The notes beneath the pieces are model-generated. The model saw nothing but the letters and a program-made list of their open reading frames with translations. It made no database searches and was not told the DNA's origin. Below, piece by piece: positions 1 to 8,565 of a DNA stretch of 64,000 bases. A program made the position numbers and the translations under genes. Positions within the stretch are counted from its first letter, which is position 1. Each line of letters begins with the position of its first letter. The stretch is from Sandaracinaceae bacterium (GTDB lineage Bacteria; Myxococcota_A; Polyangia; Polyangiales; JADJQN01): NCBI GenBank assembly GCA_016712745.1, contig JADJQN010000015.1, positions 806,001 through 870,000 on the forward strand. Reading direction: 5' to 3'.

Positions 1-1406
1 CGCACGTCACAATCGCGTTGCGCGAAGACGAAGACGAGACAGGGGCCCGCACGAGTCGTTACGTGCCGGTCGGGACCCGCCTGCGCGCAGGCGGCACGGC
101 CACCGAAGCGATTCCGATTACGCGCAGTGTGTTCAAGAAGGTTGTCGCGGAGCGCGCAGCGGTTCTGGCCGCTGACGCACGTCGCGACGTCGGCGAGACC
201 GCCTCGATCATGGGCGCGCAAATCTTAAGCACGATAGGCGTTCCGCTATGGCACGGCGAGGACATCATCGGTGTCTTGCAGGTCGACAACCGCGGCTCGA
301 CCGGCGTCTTCAAGGAAGGCGACTTGGATATTCTGGCGGTGCTCTCCCAGGCGGCCAGCCAAGCGTTTACACACGCGCGTTTATACCAACGCGTGAAGGT
401 GGCCGAGGAGCGGCAGCGCAAAGAGAATACCTATCTCAAGCGACGTGAAGAAAAGCGCCGCGAGAACAACGTCATTGGCGAAAGCTCAGCGATGCAGAAC
501 GTCTTTTCGCAACTGCGCAAAGTCGTCGATACCCGGGTGACGGTGCTCGTTGAAGGGGAGACCGGAACGGGGAAAGAGCTCATCGCAAGCGCTGTTCACT
601 ATTGGTCAAACCGCCGCGAGAAGCTCTTCGTCGCGCAAAACTGCGCGGCGTTGCCGGAGAATTTGTTGGAGAGCGAGCTCTTCGGACACAAGAAGGGCGC
701 ATTCACCGGCGCAACGGACGAGAAGAAGGGCCTGTTCGAGCTCGCCGATGGCGGCACGCTCTTTCTCGACGAAGTAACAGAGATGCCCCTCGCGCTGCAG
801 GCGAAACTACTGCGTGCGCTGCAAGAGGGCGAGATCCGCGCCGTCGGATCGAACATCACCAAGCGCGTCGATGTCCGCATTGTCGCCGCGACCAACCGCG
901 ACCTCGAGAAGGAAGTTGCCGAAGGCCGCTTCCGTCAAGATTTGTATTATCGCCTGCGCGTATTTCCGCTGCGCATTCCGCCCCTGCGCGAACGCCGCGA
1001 CGACGTGCCGCTGCTCGCGGTGTACTTTCTCAAGAAGTACTCGGCTGAGTTCGGCAAACCCGCAGCTGGCTTCTCGCAGCAAGCGATGGAGTTGCTTCAG
1101 TCCTACGCGTGGCCCGGCAACGTGCGCGAGCTTGAAAATGAAGTGCAGCGTCTGGTCATTCAAATCGACCCCAACTCCTTCGTGCAACCTGACTTGCTGA
1201 GCCCACGCATTCGGCAGGTCGGCAGCGTCATCGATCGCGTGCGTCCCGAGAAGGGCACGTTGAAAGAGATGATGGACCAGGTGGAGAAGTGGCTACTGGT
1301 TGAAGCCTTGCGCGAGCATGACAACAACAAGAGCGCGACGGCCAAGACGCTGGGCATCACGCGCGAGGGCTTACACAAGAAGCTGAAGGGCTTTGGGCTG
1401 GGCTGA
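1..1406 (+). CDS. Sigma-54-dependent activator (GAF, AAA+, Fis HTH), 5' end cut off
   Basis: Enhancer-binding protein that remodels sigma-54 RNA polymerase using ATP. The frame is open to the window edge, so the N-terminus (often an FHA domain in this family) is missing and no start can be assigned. Counting from the TTG at 18, a GAF domain runs to about residue 125, followed by a charged, probably coiled linker. The AAA+ module then has Walker A GETGTGKE (about 181), the sigma-54 contact loop GAFTGA (about 228) and Walker B GTLFLDE (about 248). The protein ends in a Fis-type helix-turn-helix, GITREGLHKKLKGFGLG. All catalytic motifs are intact. The next gene starts inside its stop codon, so it may head a four-gene run. 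Its signal and target promoters are not visible. Confidence 0.93.
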   Translation, partial: HVTIALREDEDETGARTSRYVPVGTRLRAGGTATEAIPITRSVFKKVVAERAAVLAADARRDVGETASIMGAQILSTIGVPLWHGEDIIGVLQVDNRGSTGVFKEGDLDILAVLSQAASQAFTHARLYQRVKVAEERQRKENTYLKRREEKRRENNVIGESSAMQNVFSQLRKVVDTRVTVLVEGETGTGKELIASAVHYWSNRREKLFVAQNCAALPENLLESELFGHKKGAFTGATDEKKGLFELADGGTLFLDEVTEMPLALQAKLLRALQEGEIRAVGSNITKRVDVRIVAATNRDLEKEVAEGRFRQDLYYRLRVFPLRIPPLRERRDDVPLLAVYFLKKYSAEFGKPAAGFSQQAMELLQSYAWPGNVRELENEVQRLVIQIDPNSFVQPDLLSPRIRQVGSVIDRVRPEKGTLKEMMDQVEKWLLVEALREHDNNKSATAKTLGITREGLHKKLKGFGLG

Positions 1407-1588
1407 TGGGTCGGCACCTGCGCGAAGGCTCGGGAGCTTTGCTGGTGCTGATCGCGGCAGCGACGTTGTTTTACAGCGTGGTATCGCTTCGCGCGCGCGA
1501 TTACATCGCGGCGGTGCTCTTGATAGCGACGGGGCTTGCAGTGCTACGTTCCGGGGTGGAGCTGCTACGTCCGTCTGTCGGAGAATGA
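1406..1588 (+). CDS. Small two-helix membrane protein
   Basis: A 60-residue hypothetical protein. Its ATG overlaps the TGA of the sigma-54 activator (TGATG) and its own TGA is followed at once by the next ATG, so it is translationally coupled on both sides. Two hydrophobic stretches (about residues 10-27 and 33-49) joined by an Arg-rich turn suggest a hairpin in the inner membrane, with a short charged N-terminus. I do not recognise a family. Its position between a transcription activator and an exported foldase-like lipoprotein gives no clear function. The tight spacing is the main reason to accept it as real. Confidence 0.6.
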   Translation: MGRHLREGSGALLVLIAAATLFYSVVSLRARDYIAAVLLIATGLAVLRSGVELLRPSVGE

Positions 1589-2503
1589 ATGCGCGGCATC
1601 TACGCAAGCGCCTTGGTATGTGTGCTTGGCTGCAGCTCTGCGCCTGAGCCAGCCGCGAGCGCTGAGAGAGTCGAAGCTCGGCGCGCCTTCGAGTCAGACC
1701 GCGTTGCGCGCGTCGCCGACGTGGAAATTAGTCGAGCGGATGTCGAGCGTGTGATGCGCGCGACGGGGCTCGATGCGCGCGAAGCATTGACGCGTCTCGA
1801 GAATGAAGTCCTTCTCGCACGGGAAGCTGCGCGCCGAGGACTCGCCTCTGATGGGCCGGTGCGCACGTCCGAAGCGCGTGTCGCAGTGCAGCGCCTTCTG
1901 GAGTTAGAAGTTGAAGCCACCGTGACCCCGGCTAGCATCGCCGAGCGTGACGTTGCCGAGGTCTACGAGCAGCGTCGCCGTGTATACGATCATCCTCAGC
2001 TGCGGGCATCCGTTCATGTGCTGGCGCGTGTGGGACCAGACGAGAATGCGGCCCGCACCCAAGAGGCGGAGCGCTTCATCGAGCACGTCATCAACGAGAT
2101 GCGCACTGAGGGGGCGCTCGCTGTGCAGCAACGCTACGCCTCGAGCCCGCCTGTGCTGCCATTCGAGATTCGCGCCGAGCAGGTGCCAGCCATGGAAAGC
2201 AGCGACGCCGCCGCTCCCGAGTATCTGCGAGCCGTCTTCTCGATGGCGGATCCTGGGGTTTTTCCGAGACCGGTGCGCACGAGCTTCGGCCTCCATGCGA
2301 TAGCGCTCGTCGAGATTGTGCCGGAAGCACATCGCTCGCTAGGTGAGGTTTCGCCCGAGCTACGCGCTGAGATGGTCGTGCCTTTGCGTGAACGGCGGCT
2401 GGCCGAGATTATCGCGCGCCTTGAGCAGGCAACCCCGCCCGTGCTCGACGAAGCACACATCGCCGCTGCGCTCGCGCGCGATCCGAACGAGATGGCGCCG
2501 TGA
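1589..2503 (+). CDS. Putative SurA/PpiC-like peptidyl-prolyl isomerase lipoprotein
   Basis: A 304-residue predicted lipoprotein: a short hydrophobic leader with lipobox VLGC (Cys15). The segment VADVEISRADVERVM followed by a helical stretch resembles the N-terminal chaperone region of SurA/PpiC proteins. From about residue 130 to 250 the pattern fits a diverged parvulin domain: an opening strand around RASVHVLARV, a helix with Ala/Glu, and the late motif TSFGLHAIALVEIVPE, which corresponds to the family's usual G-x-H-hydrophobic strand. A role in folding exported proteins is inferred from the family. It overlaps the next gene by four bases (GTGA). Confidence 0.7.
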   Translation: MRGIYASALVCVLGCSSAPEPAASAERVEARRAFESDRVARVADVEISRADVERVMRATGLDAREALTRLENEVLLAREAARRGLASDGPVRTSEARVAVQRLLELEVEATVTPASIAERDVAEVYEQRRRVYDHPQLRASVHVLARVGPDENAARTQEAERFIEHVINEMRTEGALAVQQRYASSPPVLPFEIRAEQVPAMESSDAAAPEYLRAVFSMADPGVFPRPVRTSFGLHAIALVEIVPEAHRSLGEVSPELRAEMVVPLRERRLAEIIARLEQATPPVLDEAHIAAALARDPNEMAP

Positions 2504-3168
2504 GCAAGCGCGTCTCTCAGCGTCCTGCGGAGTTCGCACGTCTCGAAAGTGAAAGCGGCTTCACGCCCATTCTGCGCGAGCTCTTCCGCAGCTCGCGTCA
2601 CATCATTTCGGTAACGTTCGTTGACTCCCAGAGCGAGTGCATCGATTACTGCTCGTCGCTCGCCCCCTACGATGCAAAGATCGCCGGCGCGCAGCTTCTG
2701 ATTACGCTGAGCGGGATCCAAGACGAAGAGCAACGCTTGAGGCACGGGGAAACGTTTCTCGTGCATATTTCCGGTGACACAAAGGAGCTTGTGGTCTGTC
2801 GCGTCGGGCCGGAGCACGTTCTTGCGGTGGTGCTGGAACCCGAGTCGGCTGCTCCCGACTTCTTCGATTCACTCGAGCGCGCGATTAGAGACCTACGCAT
2901 TGAGTCGGGGCTCGAGCGCCGCACTGCGATCGAAGCGCTACTCGTTGGCGTTCGTCGCGCACGAGGCTGGCCCTACGCTCCGACTTCGTTCATGGAGGAC
3001 GGCATCGCGGTCGACATTGTTGGTGTGCTCGGCCGCTGGGTGGAGCGCGCCGCCGACGGAGCCGAGCTCGTCTGTTTCCGCGTGAGAGCGAAGGGGGGGG
3101 AGGAGTTGACCCTCGTCCACGCCCCGGAGGCAGGGGGGTGGACCCGGCGAGGCGTTGGGATCCCTTGA
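2500..3168 (+). CDS. Hypothetical cytoplasmic protein, possibly Roadblock/LC7-like
   Basis: A 222-residue soluble protein starting with a GTG that overlaps the previous stop by four bases. It has no signal peptide or membrane segment. The first 130 residues alternate predicted strands and helices in a way that loosely resembles a Roadblock/LC7 fold (a segment beginning ILRELFRSSRHIISVTFVD, then a stretch around LLITLSGIQDE and a strand LAVVLEPE). Proteins of that fold often regulate small GTPases in Myxococcota, but no GTPase gene lies nearby. The C-terminal 80 residues match nothing I know. The fold suggestion is weak; the gene itself is well supported by coupling and codon use. Confidence 0.6.
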   Translation: MSKRVSQRPAEFARLESESGFTPILRELFRSSRHIISVTFVDSQSECIDYCSSLAPYDAKIAGAQLLITLSGIQDEEQRLRHGETFLVHISGDTKELVVCRVGPEHVLAVVLEPESAAPDFFDSLERAIRDLRIESGLERRTAIEALLVGVRRARGWPYAPTSFMEDGIAVDIVGVLGRWVERAADGAELVCFRVRAKGGEELTLVHAPEAGGWTRRGVGIP

Positions 3169-3235
3169 AAACAAACCTATTCGATAGTGAAAATCGCCGT
3201 TGCCACTCTCGGACACCCCGAGTAGCATCCTCGCC

Positions 3236-4459
3236 GTGAGCCGCCGGTGCCCGAGCTGTGGGACGAGCTTCCCTGATTCCGTTGCCTTCTGCGGCAATGA
3301 CGGAACAATCACGGTTGAAGAACTACCTGCGGGCGAAACGGACCCGCGTCTCGGTCAAACGCTCGGCACCTACACGGTCGTTGCCCGCATCGCCGATGGC
3401 GCGATGGGCCGCGTATACGAAGGTCGCCACAACGAGACGAAGGCGCGCGTCGCCGTCAAAGTTTTGCATCCGGATGTAGCAAAAGACCCGGTTGCTGTTG
3501 AACGCTTCAAGCGCGAGGCCGATACGGCTCGCGAGCTTGCCCATCCGAACGTCGTACAGATCATCGACTTTGGTCAGACACCGGACGGCTCGTACTTTAT
3601 GACCATGGAGTACCTCGAGGGCGAAGAGCTCGGACAGGTGCTTCGTCGCGACGGTAAGTTGTCGCCGGAGCGCATCGTTCGCGTGCTCTCGCAGATGGCT
3701 TCGGCACTTGGACACGCGCATTCATTCGGCGTCATTCACCGCGACCTGAAGCCCGATAACGTTTTCCTTTGCCGCTCGCCGGAAGGCGATGTGGTGCGCA
3801 TCTTGGATTTCGGAAGCGTGAAGCTTCAAATGGAAATGGGACCGAAGCTCACCGCATTCGGTACCACGCTTGGATCGCCCTATTACATGTCGCCCGAGCA
3901 GGCGATGGGTAAGCAGGATGTCGATCAGCGCACGGACGTTTTTGCATGCGCGGCGATTCTTTACGAAATGCTAACCGGCAAGGTTGGCTTCGATGCGCCG
4001 AACGTTGCGCAGATTCTCGTGAAGATCATGAACTCGCAGCCCACGCCTCCCAGTCAGCTGGGCTTGGGCACACCGCCGGCGCTCGATGACGTTGTCGATA
4101 AGGGGCTGCGCAAAGACAAGCTCAAGCGCTACGCGTCCGTGCAAGAGCTCGCCGACGCCGCTGTGAGCGCCTACGGTCTTTCGGGCGCGTCAGCCGATTG
4201 GGCGACCAAGTCCACGCCGGAAATCGTTCAAGCACTCGGCGGTGCAACACCCGCTGCGCCGAAGCCCTTCGGCGTCGTCAGTGTGGCGCCTCCTTCGATG
4301 ACTCAGGGACGCGGCAACGCGCCGGTATCGTTCGGTGGCGGCTCAGCGAGCTTTCCGCCGGGCGAGGCCAAGGGCATGAGCACGGGCATGATGGTAGGCC
4401 TGGGCGTTGGCGTTTTGGTCCTGCTCGGCATCGTCATCGCAATCATCAAAGTCCTCTGA
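3236..4459 (+). CDS. Membrane-anchored Ser/Thr protein kinase with N-terminal zinc ribbon
   Basis: A Hanks-type kinase of 407 residues. The GTG at 3236 is preferred over an upstream TTG because it puts the zinc-ribbon-like segment (CPSC at 5-8, FCGNDG at 18-23) at the very N-terminus, as in many myxobacterial kinases. The catalytic domain has a Gly-rich loop ADGAMGRVYEG, Lys75 in VAVKVL, the HRDLKPDN catalytic loop (about 168) and DFG (about 191), so it should be active. A Pro/Ala/Gly-rich linker (about 330-380) leads to one C-terminal transmembrane helix ending in IVIAIIKVL, leaving almost nothing outside. It therefore probably senses through partners or the zinc ribbon rather than an external domain. 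It converges with the next gene, whose stop lies one base away. Confidence 0.93.
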   Translation: MSRRCPSCGTSFPDSVAFCGNDGTITVEELPAGETDPRLGQTLGTYTVVARIADGAMGRVYEGRHNETKARVAVKVLHPDVAKDPVAVERFKREADTARELAHPNVVQIIDFGQTPDGSYFMTMEYLEGEELGQVLRRDGKLSPERIVRVLSQMASALGHAHSFGVIHRDLKPDNVFLCRSPEGDVVRILDFGSVKLQMEMGPKLTAFGTTLGSPYYMSPEQAMGKQDVDQRTDVFACAAILYEMLTGKVGFDAPNVAQILVKIMNSQPTPPSQLGLGTPPALDDVVDKGLRKDKLKRYASVQELADAAVSAYGLSGASADWATKSTPEIVQALGGATPAAPKPFGVVSVAPPSMTQGRGNAPVSFGGGSASFPPGEAKGMSTGMMVGLGVGVLVLLGIVIAIIKVL

Positions 4460-4460
4460 T

Positions 4461-4880
4461 TTACGGAAGCGGGACGAGCGCGCCATGCGTTACGACGTAT
4501 ACGCGCGTAGCGTGGATGGGTTCTCGATTGGCGTTGAAGCCGCCAGCGGCCGTGGTGGTTTCCACTTCGCCTAGCTGAGCGAGTGCGGTGCCGAGTGCGT
4601 CGCGAGTGCGCGCCCCACGCTCGACTGCATTGTGAACGAAAGTGAATGCGTCGAATGCGAAGGCGCTGAAGACGTCCGGAGGTCCGCCGTTGAGAGCTGC
4701 GTACGAATCTGCAAAGCGACGCCCGGCTCCCGTTGCGAGCGGCGCGTAAAAGGGCAGGGAGAAGATCGCGCCTTCAATGTAGCGCGCGCTTGTACGCAAA
4801 AGCGAAGCGTCGAACGCGAGACTCGAAGCGACGAAGGTCGACGCGCGACTGCCGAGCGCTGCCTGCCGATGCGGCGCTCG
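4461..4880 (-). CDS. LpoA-like lipoprotein, C-terminal part (frame-shifted from the N-terminal part)
   Basis: This frame encodes the last ~140 residues of the periplasmic-binding-protein domain that begins in the upstream piece: a strand-helix series starting ASTFVASSLAFDASLL, then IFSLPFYAP and FDAFTFVHNAV, ending at a TAA one base from the kinase stop. The segment GPPDVFSAFAFDAFTFVHNA matches the late G-x-P-x-x-x-A-x-x-x-Y/F-D-A-x-x region of the type-1 periplasmic-binding fold. The upstream frame loses this character near 4860-4895 and the present frame takes over in +1. The two should be read as one gene. The exact shift point cannot be fixed by eye. Confidence 0.75.
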   Translation of the reverse strand, partial: RAPHRQAALGSRASTFVASSLAFDASLLRTSARYIEGAIFSLPFYAPLATGAGRRFADSYAALNGGPPDVFSAFAFDAFTFVHNAVERGARTRDALGTALAQLGEVETTTAAGGFNANREPIHATRVYVVTHGALVPLP

Positions 4881-6396
4881 ACCAGATGCCCGCCGCTGCA
4901 AGCGCAGGCACTAGCATCGCGGTCGTGCGTGCGGTATCGGCGAGAACGATGGAGTCGAAGGCCAAGGTGCGAAGTTGGGCAATCTGCTCTGAGAACGAAG
5001 TCGCGTTCTCGGCATACGCCACGTTCGCAATGACCGCGCCGCCGTTATCGGCGATGGCATGCGAGAAAGGCTCGGCCATGGCCGTGCCGACGGCGCCGCT
5101 TGAGTGCAAGATCACAAAGGAGCGTGCACCACGGTTACGCGCCGCGCGGATCAAGGCGGTGGACTCGGCGACAGCATCACTGAAGAGGCGAAAGATCATT
5201 GCGCCCCCACGCGTGATCCCAGGCGCGGGAGTCAAGGTGATGAGGGGCACGCCGAGCTCTTGCGCGCGTTGAGCTGCGGCGAGCGCCTCTTGCCCATCGA
5301 TGGGCCCAATAATCGCAATCGCGCGGTGCAGCGAAACGAGATCCTCGACCGCGCGTACAGCTTGCGCCGGATCGCCCATCGTGTCGCGGTAGACGATGCG
5401 TGGCGAACCAGGCGGGAGCGGACGATCGGAAGGCACCCCGGATGCCAGCATCAGTGCGCGTAGAGCTCGTTGACCGATCTCGCGGGCGCGTCCGCTCAGC
5501 GGTAAGATTACGCCAATCACGTCCGGCGCCGCCGCGTCGGGTAGCGAGGCCCGCAACGTCATGGATTGCAGCTCGTCGGGGAGCTCGACGCCTCGTGCCC
5601 GCAAGTCCGCACCGAGCGCACGCACGCGCGTCATGTTGCCACCCTCGAACGCGGCAGCGAGCGCGCGCTGCGCAACGACCGACCAGGAGTAACCGTCGCG
5701 GGACAGGGTGTCGGCGGCGTTCTGCGCGTCTTCGGGTGAAAGGGCGTTGGTTACAAGCGCGTCGATGCGTGCGCGAACAGCGGCGCGATCGAGGTCGGAA
5801 ATGGGTTCACGCAAGAGGGCGTCGAGGTGCGTGAGAGCCTCCCCGTGCGCACCGAGGGCCTCCTCGGCGGATGCGAGATTGCGCAGCAACATCGCAGTGT
5901 CGGCCGGGTCAACTGTGCGTCCGACAAAGGTGTTCAAGACCGTGCGTGCTTCGGCGTGACTACCACCAAGCTCGAGCGCAATGCCACGGTAGAACCTTCC
6001 ACGGTCTGCGGTCGCTGCGTGAGTCGACGTCGCGACCCTAGCGAAGAGCGGTAGGGCGCCCGTGACGTCGCCCGACGCCATCAACAACAAACCCAAGTTA
6101 AGCTGTGCGATTGGAACGAGAGGATCGTTGGGGTGCTCGCGCAGAAACGTTTGGTAGAGACGCATTGCGAGCGCTGAGTCGCCTGCCGCCTGGGCGGCGC
6201 GTGCTTCGTTGATGTCGTGTTCGGCGTCCGGATCGGCAGTTGTGACTTGGGGAAGGGAGTCGACATTGGTGCCTGGCCCACGCGGACAGCCGCTGTTGAC
6301 CAGCACGAGCGTAAAGAGGGCGGCGAGCGTGCCCGAGACTGCCCTCGCGCTTCGCCACTCGAATGGCACTTGAGCGGAGGACGCGAGGGAATGCAT
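4880..6396 (-). CDS. TPR plus periplasmic-binding-fold lipoprotein (LpoA/LppC-like), N-terminal part
   Basis: The ATG at 6396 is chosen because it gives a lipoprotein leader with lipobox VNSGC (Cys37); the open frame itself starts further upstream. Residues 60-260 form helical TPR-type repeats (for example an AQAAGDSALAMRLYQTFL unit). From about residue 294 a type-1 periplasmic-binding fold begins (IGVILPLSGRAREIGQRAL, later VRAVEDLVSLHRAIAIIGP). This order matches LpoA/LppC, the outer-membrane activator of penicillin-binding protein PBP1A, and some branched-chain amino-acid binding proteins. A role in cell-wall synthesis is inferred from the architecture. The frame ends in a non-homologous tail at 4774; the true continuation is in +1 from about 4880. 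The Fe-S protein gene lies 53 bases upstream on the same strand. Confidence 0.8.
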
Positions 6397-6449
6397 GGCC
6401 TTTCTCGTGCCATTGGCATCCGCTGTGGGCAACTTCTGAGCGTTGCGAA

Positions 6450-7547
6450 TCAGAGGAGCGAATCCCGCATGAGCGTCACGATGTCGAGCACGATCGCATC
6501 GCCATTCTTGCGAAACGCATTCGCGGCGGCAGGACATGCGGTAACAACCGTGCCGCCGCCGTGCCGCGCGTGCTGGCCCATTCGCTCCTTCGCGATGTCC
6601 TTCGATGTTTGTTTATATAGGCGCGGCAGCTGTCCGCCCGCTCCGCTGCACTCGCTGTGCGCACGATTCTCTACGAACTCGTCGGGCGGGCGACCCAAGA
6701 TCTGCTGCAAGACTCTGCGTGGCTCGTCAAACACGCCAAGCCCGCGTCCCAAGCGACACGGGTCATGATAGCGGACCGGGCCGTCGGTCTTGCGTTCGTG
6801 GAAGCGCTGCAGCCGCGAGGCGGCAAGCTCGGTGATGTGCAGCAACGTGGTGCGCGACTCGACGCCGTGGGTTTTCGCAGTGACGCGCAACGCGTGGAGA
6901 CAGCCTGGGTCTTGAAAGACGGCCACGTCCTGTTTTGAGACTCGCGTAAGAAAAGCCTGCGCGGCGCGAACGAAGCCATCGTGATCGCCCGCTTCCAAAA
7001 GCGGCAAGCCGCAGCAGGCGGAAGCTTCGACGCGAGTGCTCGCTGTCGTTAGCGCGCGGGTCACTTCGAGACCGTGAAGCGCGGCATCGCCTGATTGCAT
7101 CACCGTGGTACATCCGGGCACGTACGCTATCGTCTGCGATAAATCGCTCATGGAGTCGGCAAAGATGGCGTCCGCGCGCAAAGCGGCATTTCGTTCGCGA
7201 CTCTGATGCTTCGCGATGACCTCGAGCGCTTCGCCGGGCGCGACGCCGTGGCGCACCGCCTCGCTGCGTGCATCGATGAGAGTGTCGGCAACCTGATTAT
7301 CGTGTGCGCAAAACTCGGTGCATCGTTTGCACCCCGTGCACGCGTACCAGGTAGCGGCGTATGCAGGATCGAGTGGTAATGCTTCCGTGACTACATGGTG
7401 CAGCGAGCTCATCTTGCCCCACGGCGTGGTCGTTTCGCGGCCCTCCACCGTTGAAACCGGGCAGCTGAAGCGACAAAGCTTCGGGCAGTAGGCGCAGTAA
7501 GTGTGCTCCCCCTCGTGCTTTGCCACGAGGGGCAAATGAACTGGCAT
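6450..7547 (-). CDS. Fe-S oxidoreductase with two cluster motifs and CCG domains (GlcF/HdrB/LutA type)
   Basis: A 365-residue protein of the family that includes glycolate oxidase subunit GlcF, lactate-utilisation LutA and heterodisulfide reductase subunits. The N-terminus has two Cys clusters: Cys18, 21, 25 and 29 (CAYCPKLCRFSC, with unusual spacing) and Cys70, 73, 76 and 80 (CTGCKRCTEFC, classical 4Fe-4S). Two CCG domains follow: VPGCTTV ... SACCGLPL ... DPGC, and YHDPC ... ECSGAGG. It is cytoplasmic. It is divergent from a flavin reductase-like gene with only 71 bases between the starts, suggesting an electron-transfer pair. No dehydrogenase subunit is adjacent, so the substrate is unknown. 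Confidence 0.85.
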   Translation of the reverse strand: MPVHLPLVAKHEGEHTYCAYCPKLCRFSCPVSTVEGRETTTPWGKMSSLHHVVTEALPLDPAYAATWYACTGCKRCTEFCAHDNQVADTLIDARSEAVRHGVAPGEALEVIAKHQSRERNAALRADAIFADSMSDLSQTIAYVPGCTTVMQSGDAALHGLEVTRALTTASTRVEASACCGLPLLEAGDHDGFVRAAQAFLTRVSKQDVAVFQDPGCLHALRVTAKTHGVESRTTLLHITELAASRLQRFHERKTDGPVRYHDPCRLGRGLGVFDEPRRVLQQILGRPPDEFVENRAHSECSGAGGQLPRLYKQTSKDIAKERMGQHARHGGGTVVTACPAAANAFRKNGDAIVLDIVTLMRDSLL

Positions 7548-7618
7548 GTGTGGTCAGCGTAACACGTAGGGAGGCTGCACTCGACGAGTACGCGCGTCTT
7601 GGGCAATATGCGCCGGGC

Positions 7619-8359
7619 ATGCTTCCTAAGCCCCGTCGTCGCCCCGTTGAGCTCGTTGCCGCGCGCCCGCTTTCGCCCGCGACCCGAGAGTTGACCTTTG
7701 CTGTCACGGACGGTGAGCCGTTCGATTATGTCGCGGGTCAATGGGTCGATCTGGAAGTCGATATTCCTGGTTTCGTCGCTGAGCCAGGTAAGCGTGCCTA
7801 TTCGATTGCGTCCGCTCCAAATCCTTCAGCGCGCGATCGCTTTGAAGTAGCGGTCACACGTGTAGAGGGCGGACCGGTTTCGACAGCGCTGCACTCTTTG
7901 CAAATCGGTGCGCGCATGCCAACGGTTGGACCCTCGGGGCTCTTCACGCGTGAGCGCGCGCCAATAGATGCGCCGTCGGTTTTCGTTGGGACCGGCACTG
8001 GCCTTTCGCCCTTACGCGCGATGATTCAAGACGAGTTGAGCGTGCGTCCGGAGGGAGCTCTGATGACCTTGATCTTCGGCTGTCGCACGGAGCAAGACAT
8101 CCTCTGGCGCGAGGAGATGCAAGACCTTGCCGCGCGGTACGCGCGCTTCCGCTATGAGATTACGCTTTCGCGTCCTACACCCGCATGGAACAGTCGCCGC
8201 GGCTATGTGCAGAGCCACCTGCACGAGCTCGTCGACCCAGCGCAACCCGTGCACGTCTACATCTGCGGGCTGACCCGCATGGTCACCGAAGTCCGCCAAG
8301 TTCTAAAAGAAGAACTAAAGCTCGATCGCAAGCAGGTCCATAGCGAACGCTACGACTGA
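7619..8359 (+). CDS. FAD/NAD(P)-binding oxidoreductase, ferredoxin-NADP reductase superfamily
   Basis: A 246-residue protein with the two-domain FNR fold. The ATG at 7619 is chosen because upstream in-frame sequence has no family character and overlaps the divergent gene's promoter. The FAD domain carries GKRAYSIAS (about 57-65, the RxYS flavin motif) and VGPSGLF. The NAD(P) domain has VGTGTGLSPLRAMI (about 123-136), FGCRTEQDILW, and ends YICGLTRMV ... VHSERYD. There is no fused ferredoxin domain, so it needs a separate partner. The divergent Fe-S protein is a candidate, but that is inference. A perfect 9-bp hairpin follows the stop directly. Confidence 0.88.
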   Translation: MLPKPRRRPVELVAARPLSPATRELTFAVTDGEPFDYVAGQWVDLEVDIPGFVAEPGKRAYSIASAPNPSARDRFEVAVTRVEGGPVSTALHSLQIGARMPTVGPSGLFTRERAPIDAPSVFVGTGTGLSPLRAMIQDELSVRPEGALMTLIFGCRTEQDILWREEMQDLAARYARFRYEITLSRPTPAWNSRRGYVQSHLHELVDPAQPVHVYICGLTRMVTEVRQVLKEELKLDRKQVHSERYD

Positions 8360-8360
8360 C

Positions 8361-8384
8361 GACCTGCTGGCTACGCAGCAGGTC
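8361..8384 (+). terminator. Hairpin directly after the flavin reductase gene
   Basis: Perfect 9-bp stem GACCTGCTG / CAGCAGGTC with a 6-base loop, one base after the stop codon. There is no T-run, so it may protect the 3' end or act with Rho rather than be an intrinsic terminator. Confidence 0.5.
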
Positions 8385-8399
8385 TCGCCTAGCAGCGGT

Positions 8400-8565
8400 C
8401 TAGAACGCATCTCATAAATCCCTCGGTCGGCTTCCTCGCGGGGCACTTCGCCGTAGCGTCGTTGCGGCTCCTCCAAATACAACCAGTATTCGTCGTCGCC
8501 GCGCCTAGCTACGGCTCGGCCGCGCTTCGGAAATCCTCGGTCGGGATTTACGAGATGCGTTCTAG
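8400..8565. repeat. About 166-bp palindromic element between convergent genes
   Basis: Two inverted outer arms, 8400-8430 and 8535-8565, share CTAGAACGCATCTC and TAAATCCC with one mismatch between them. Inner arms GCCGTAGC (near 8450) and GCTACGGC (near 8510) continue the symmetry. The whole block could fold into a long imperfect hairpin. The stop codon of the minus-strand lipoprotein gene (8562-8564) lies inside the right arm. The structure fits a REP- or MITE-like dispersed element, but no second copy is in this window. Confidence 0.6.
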
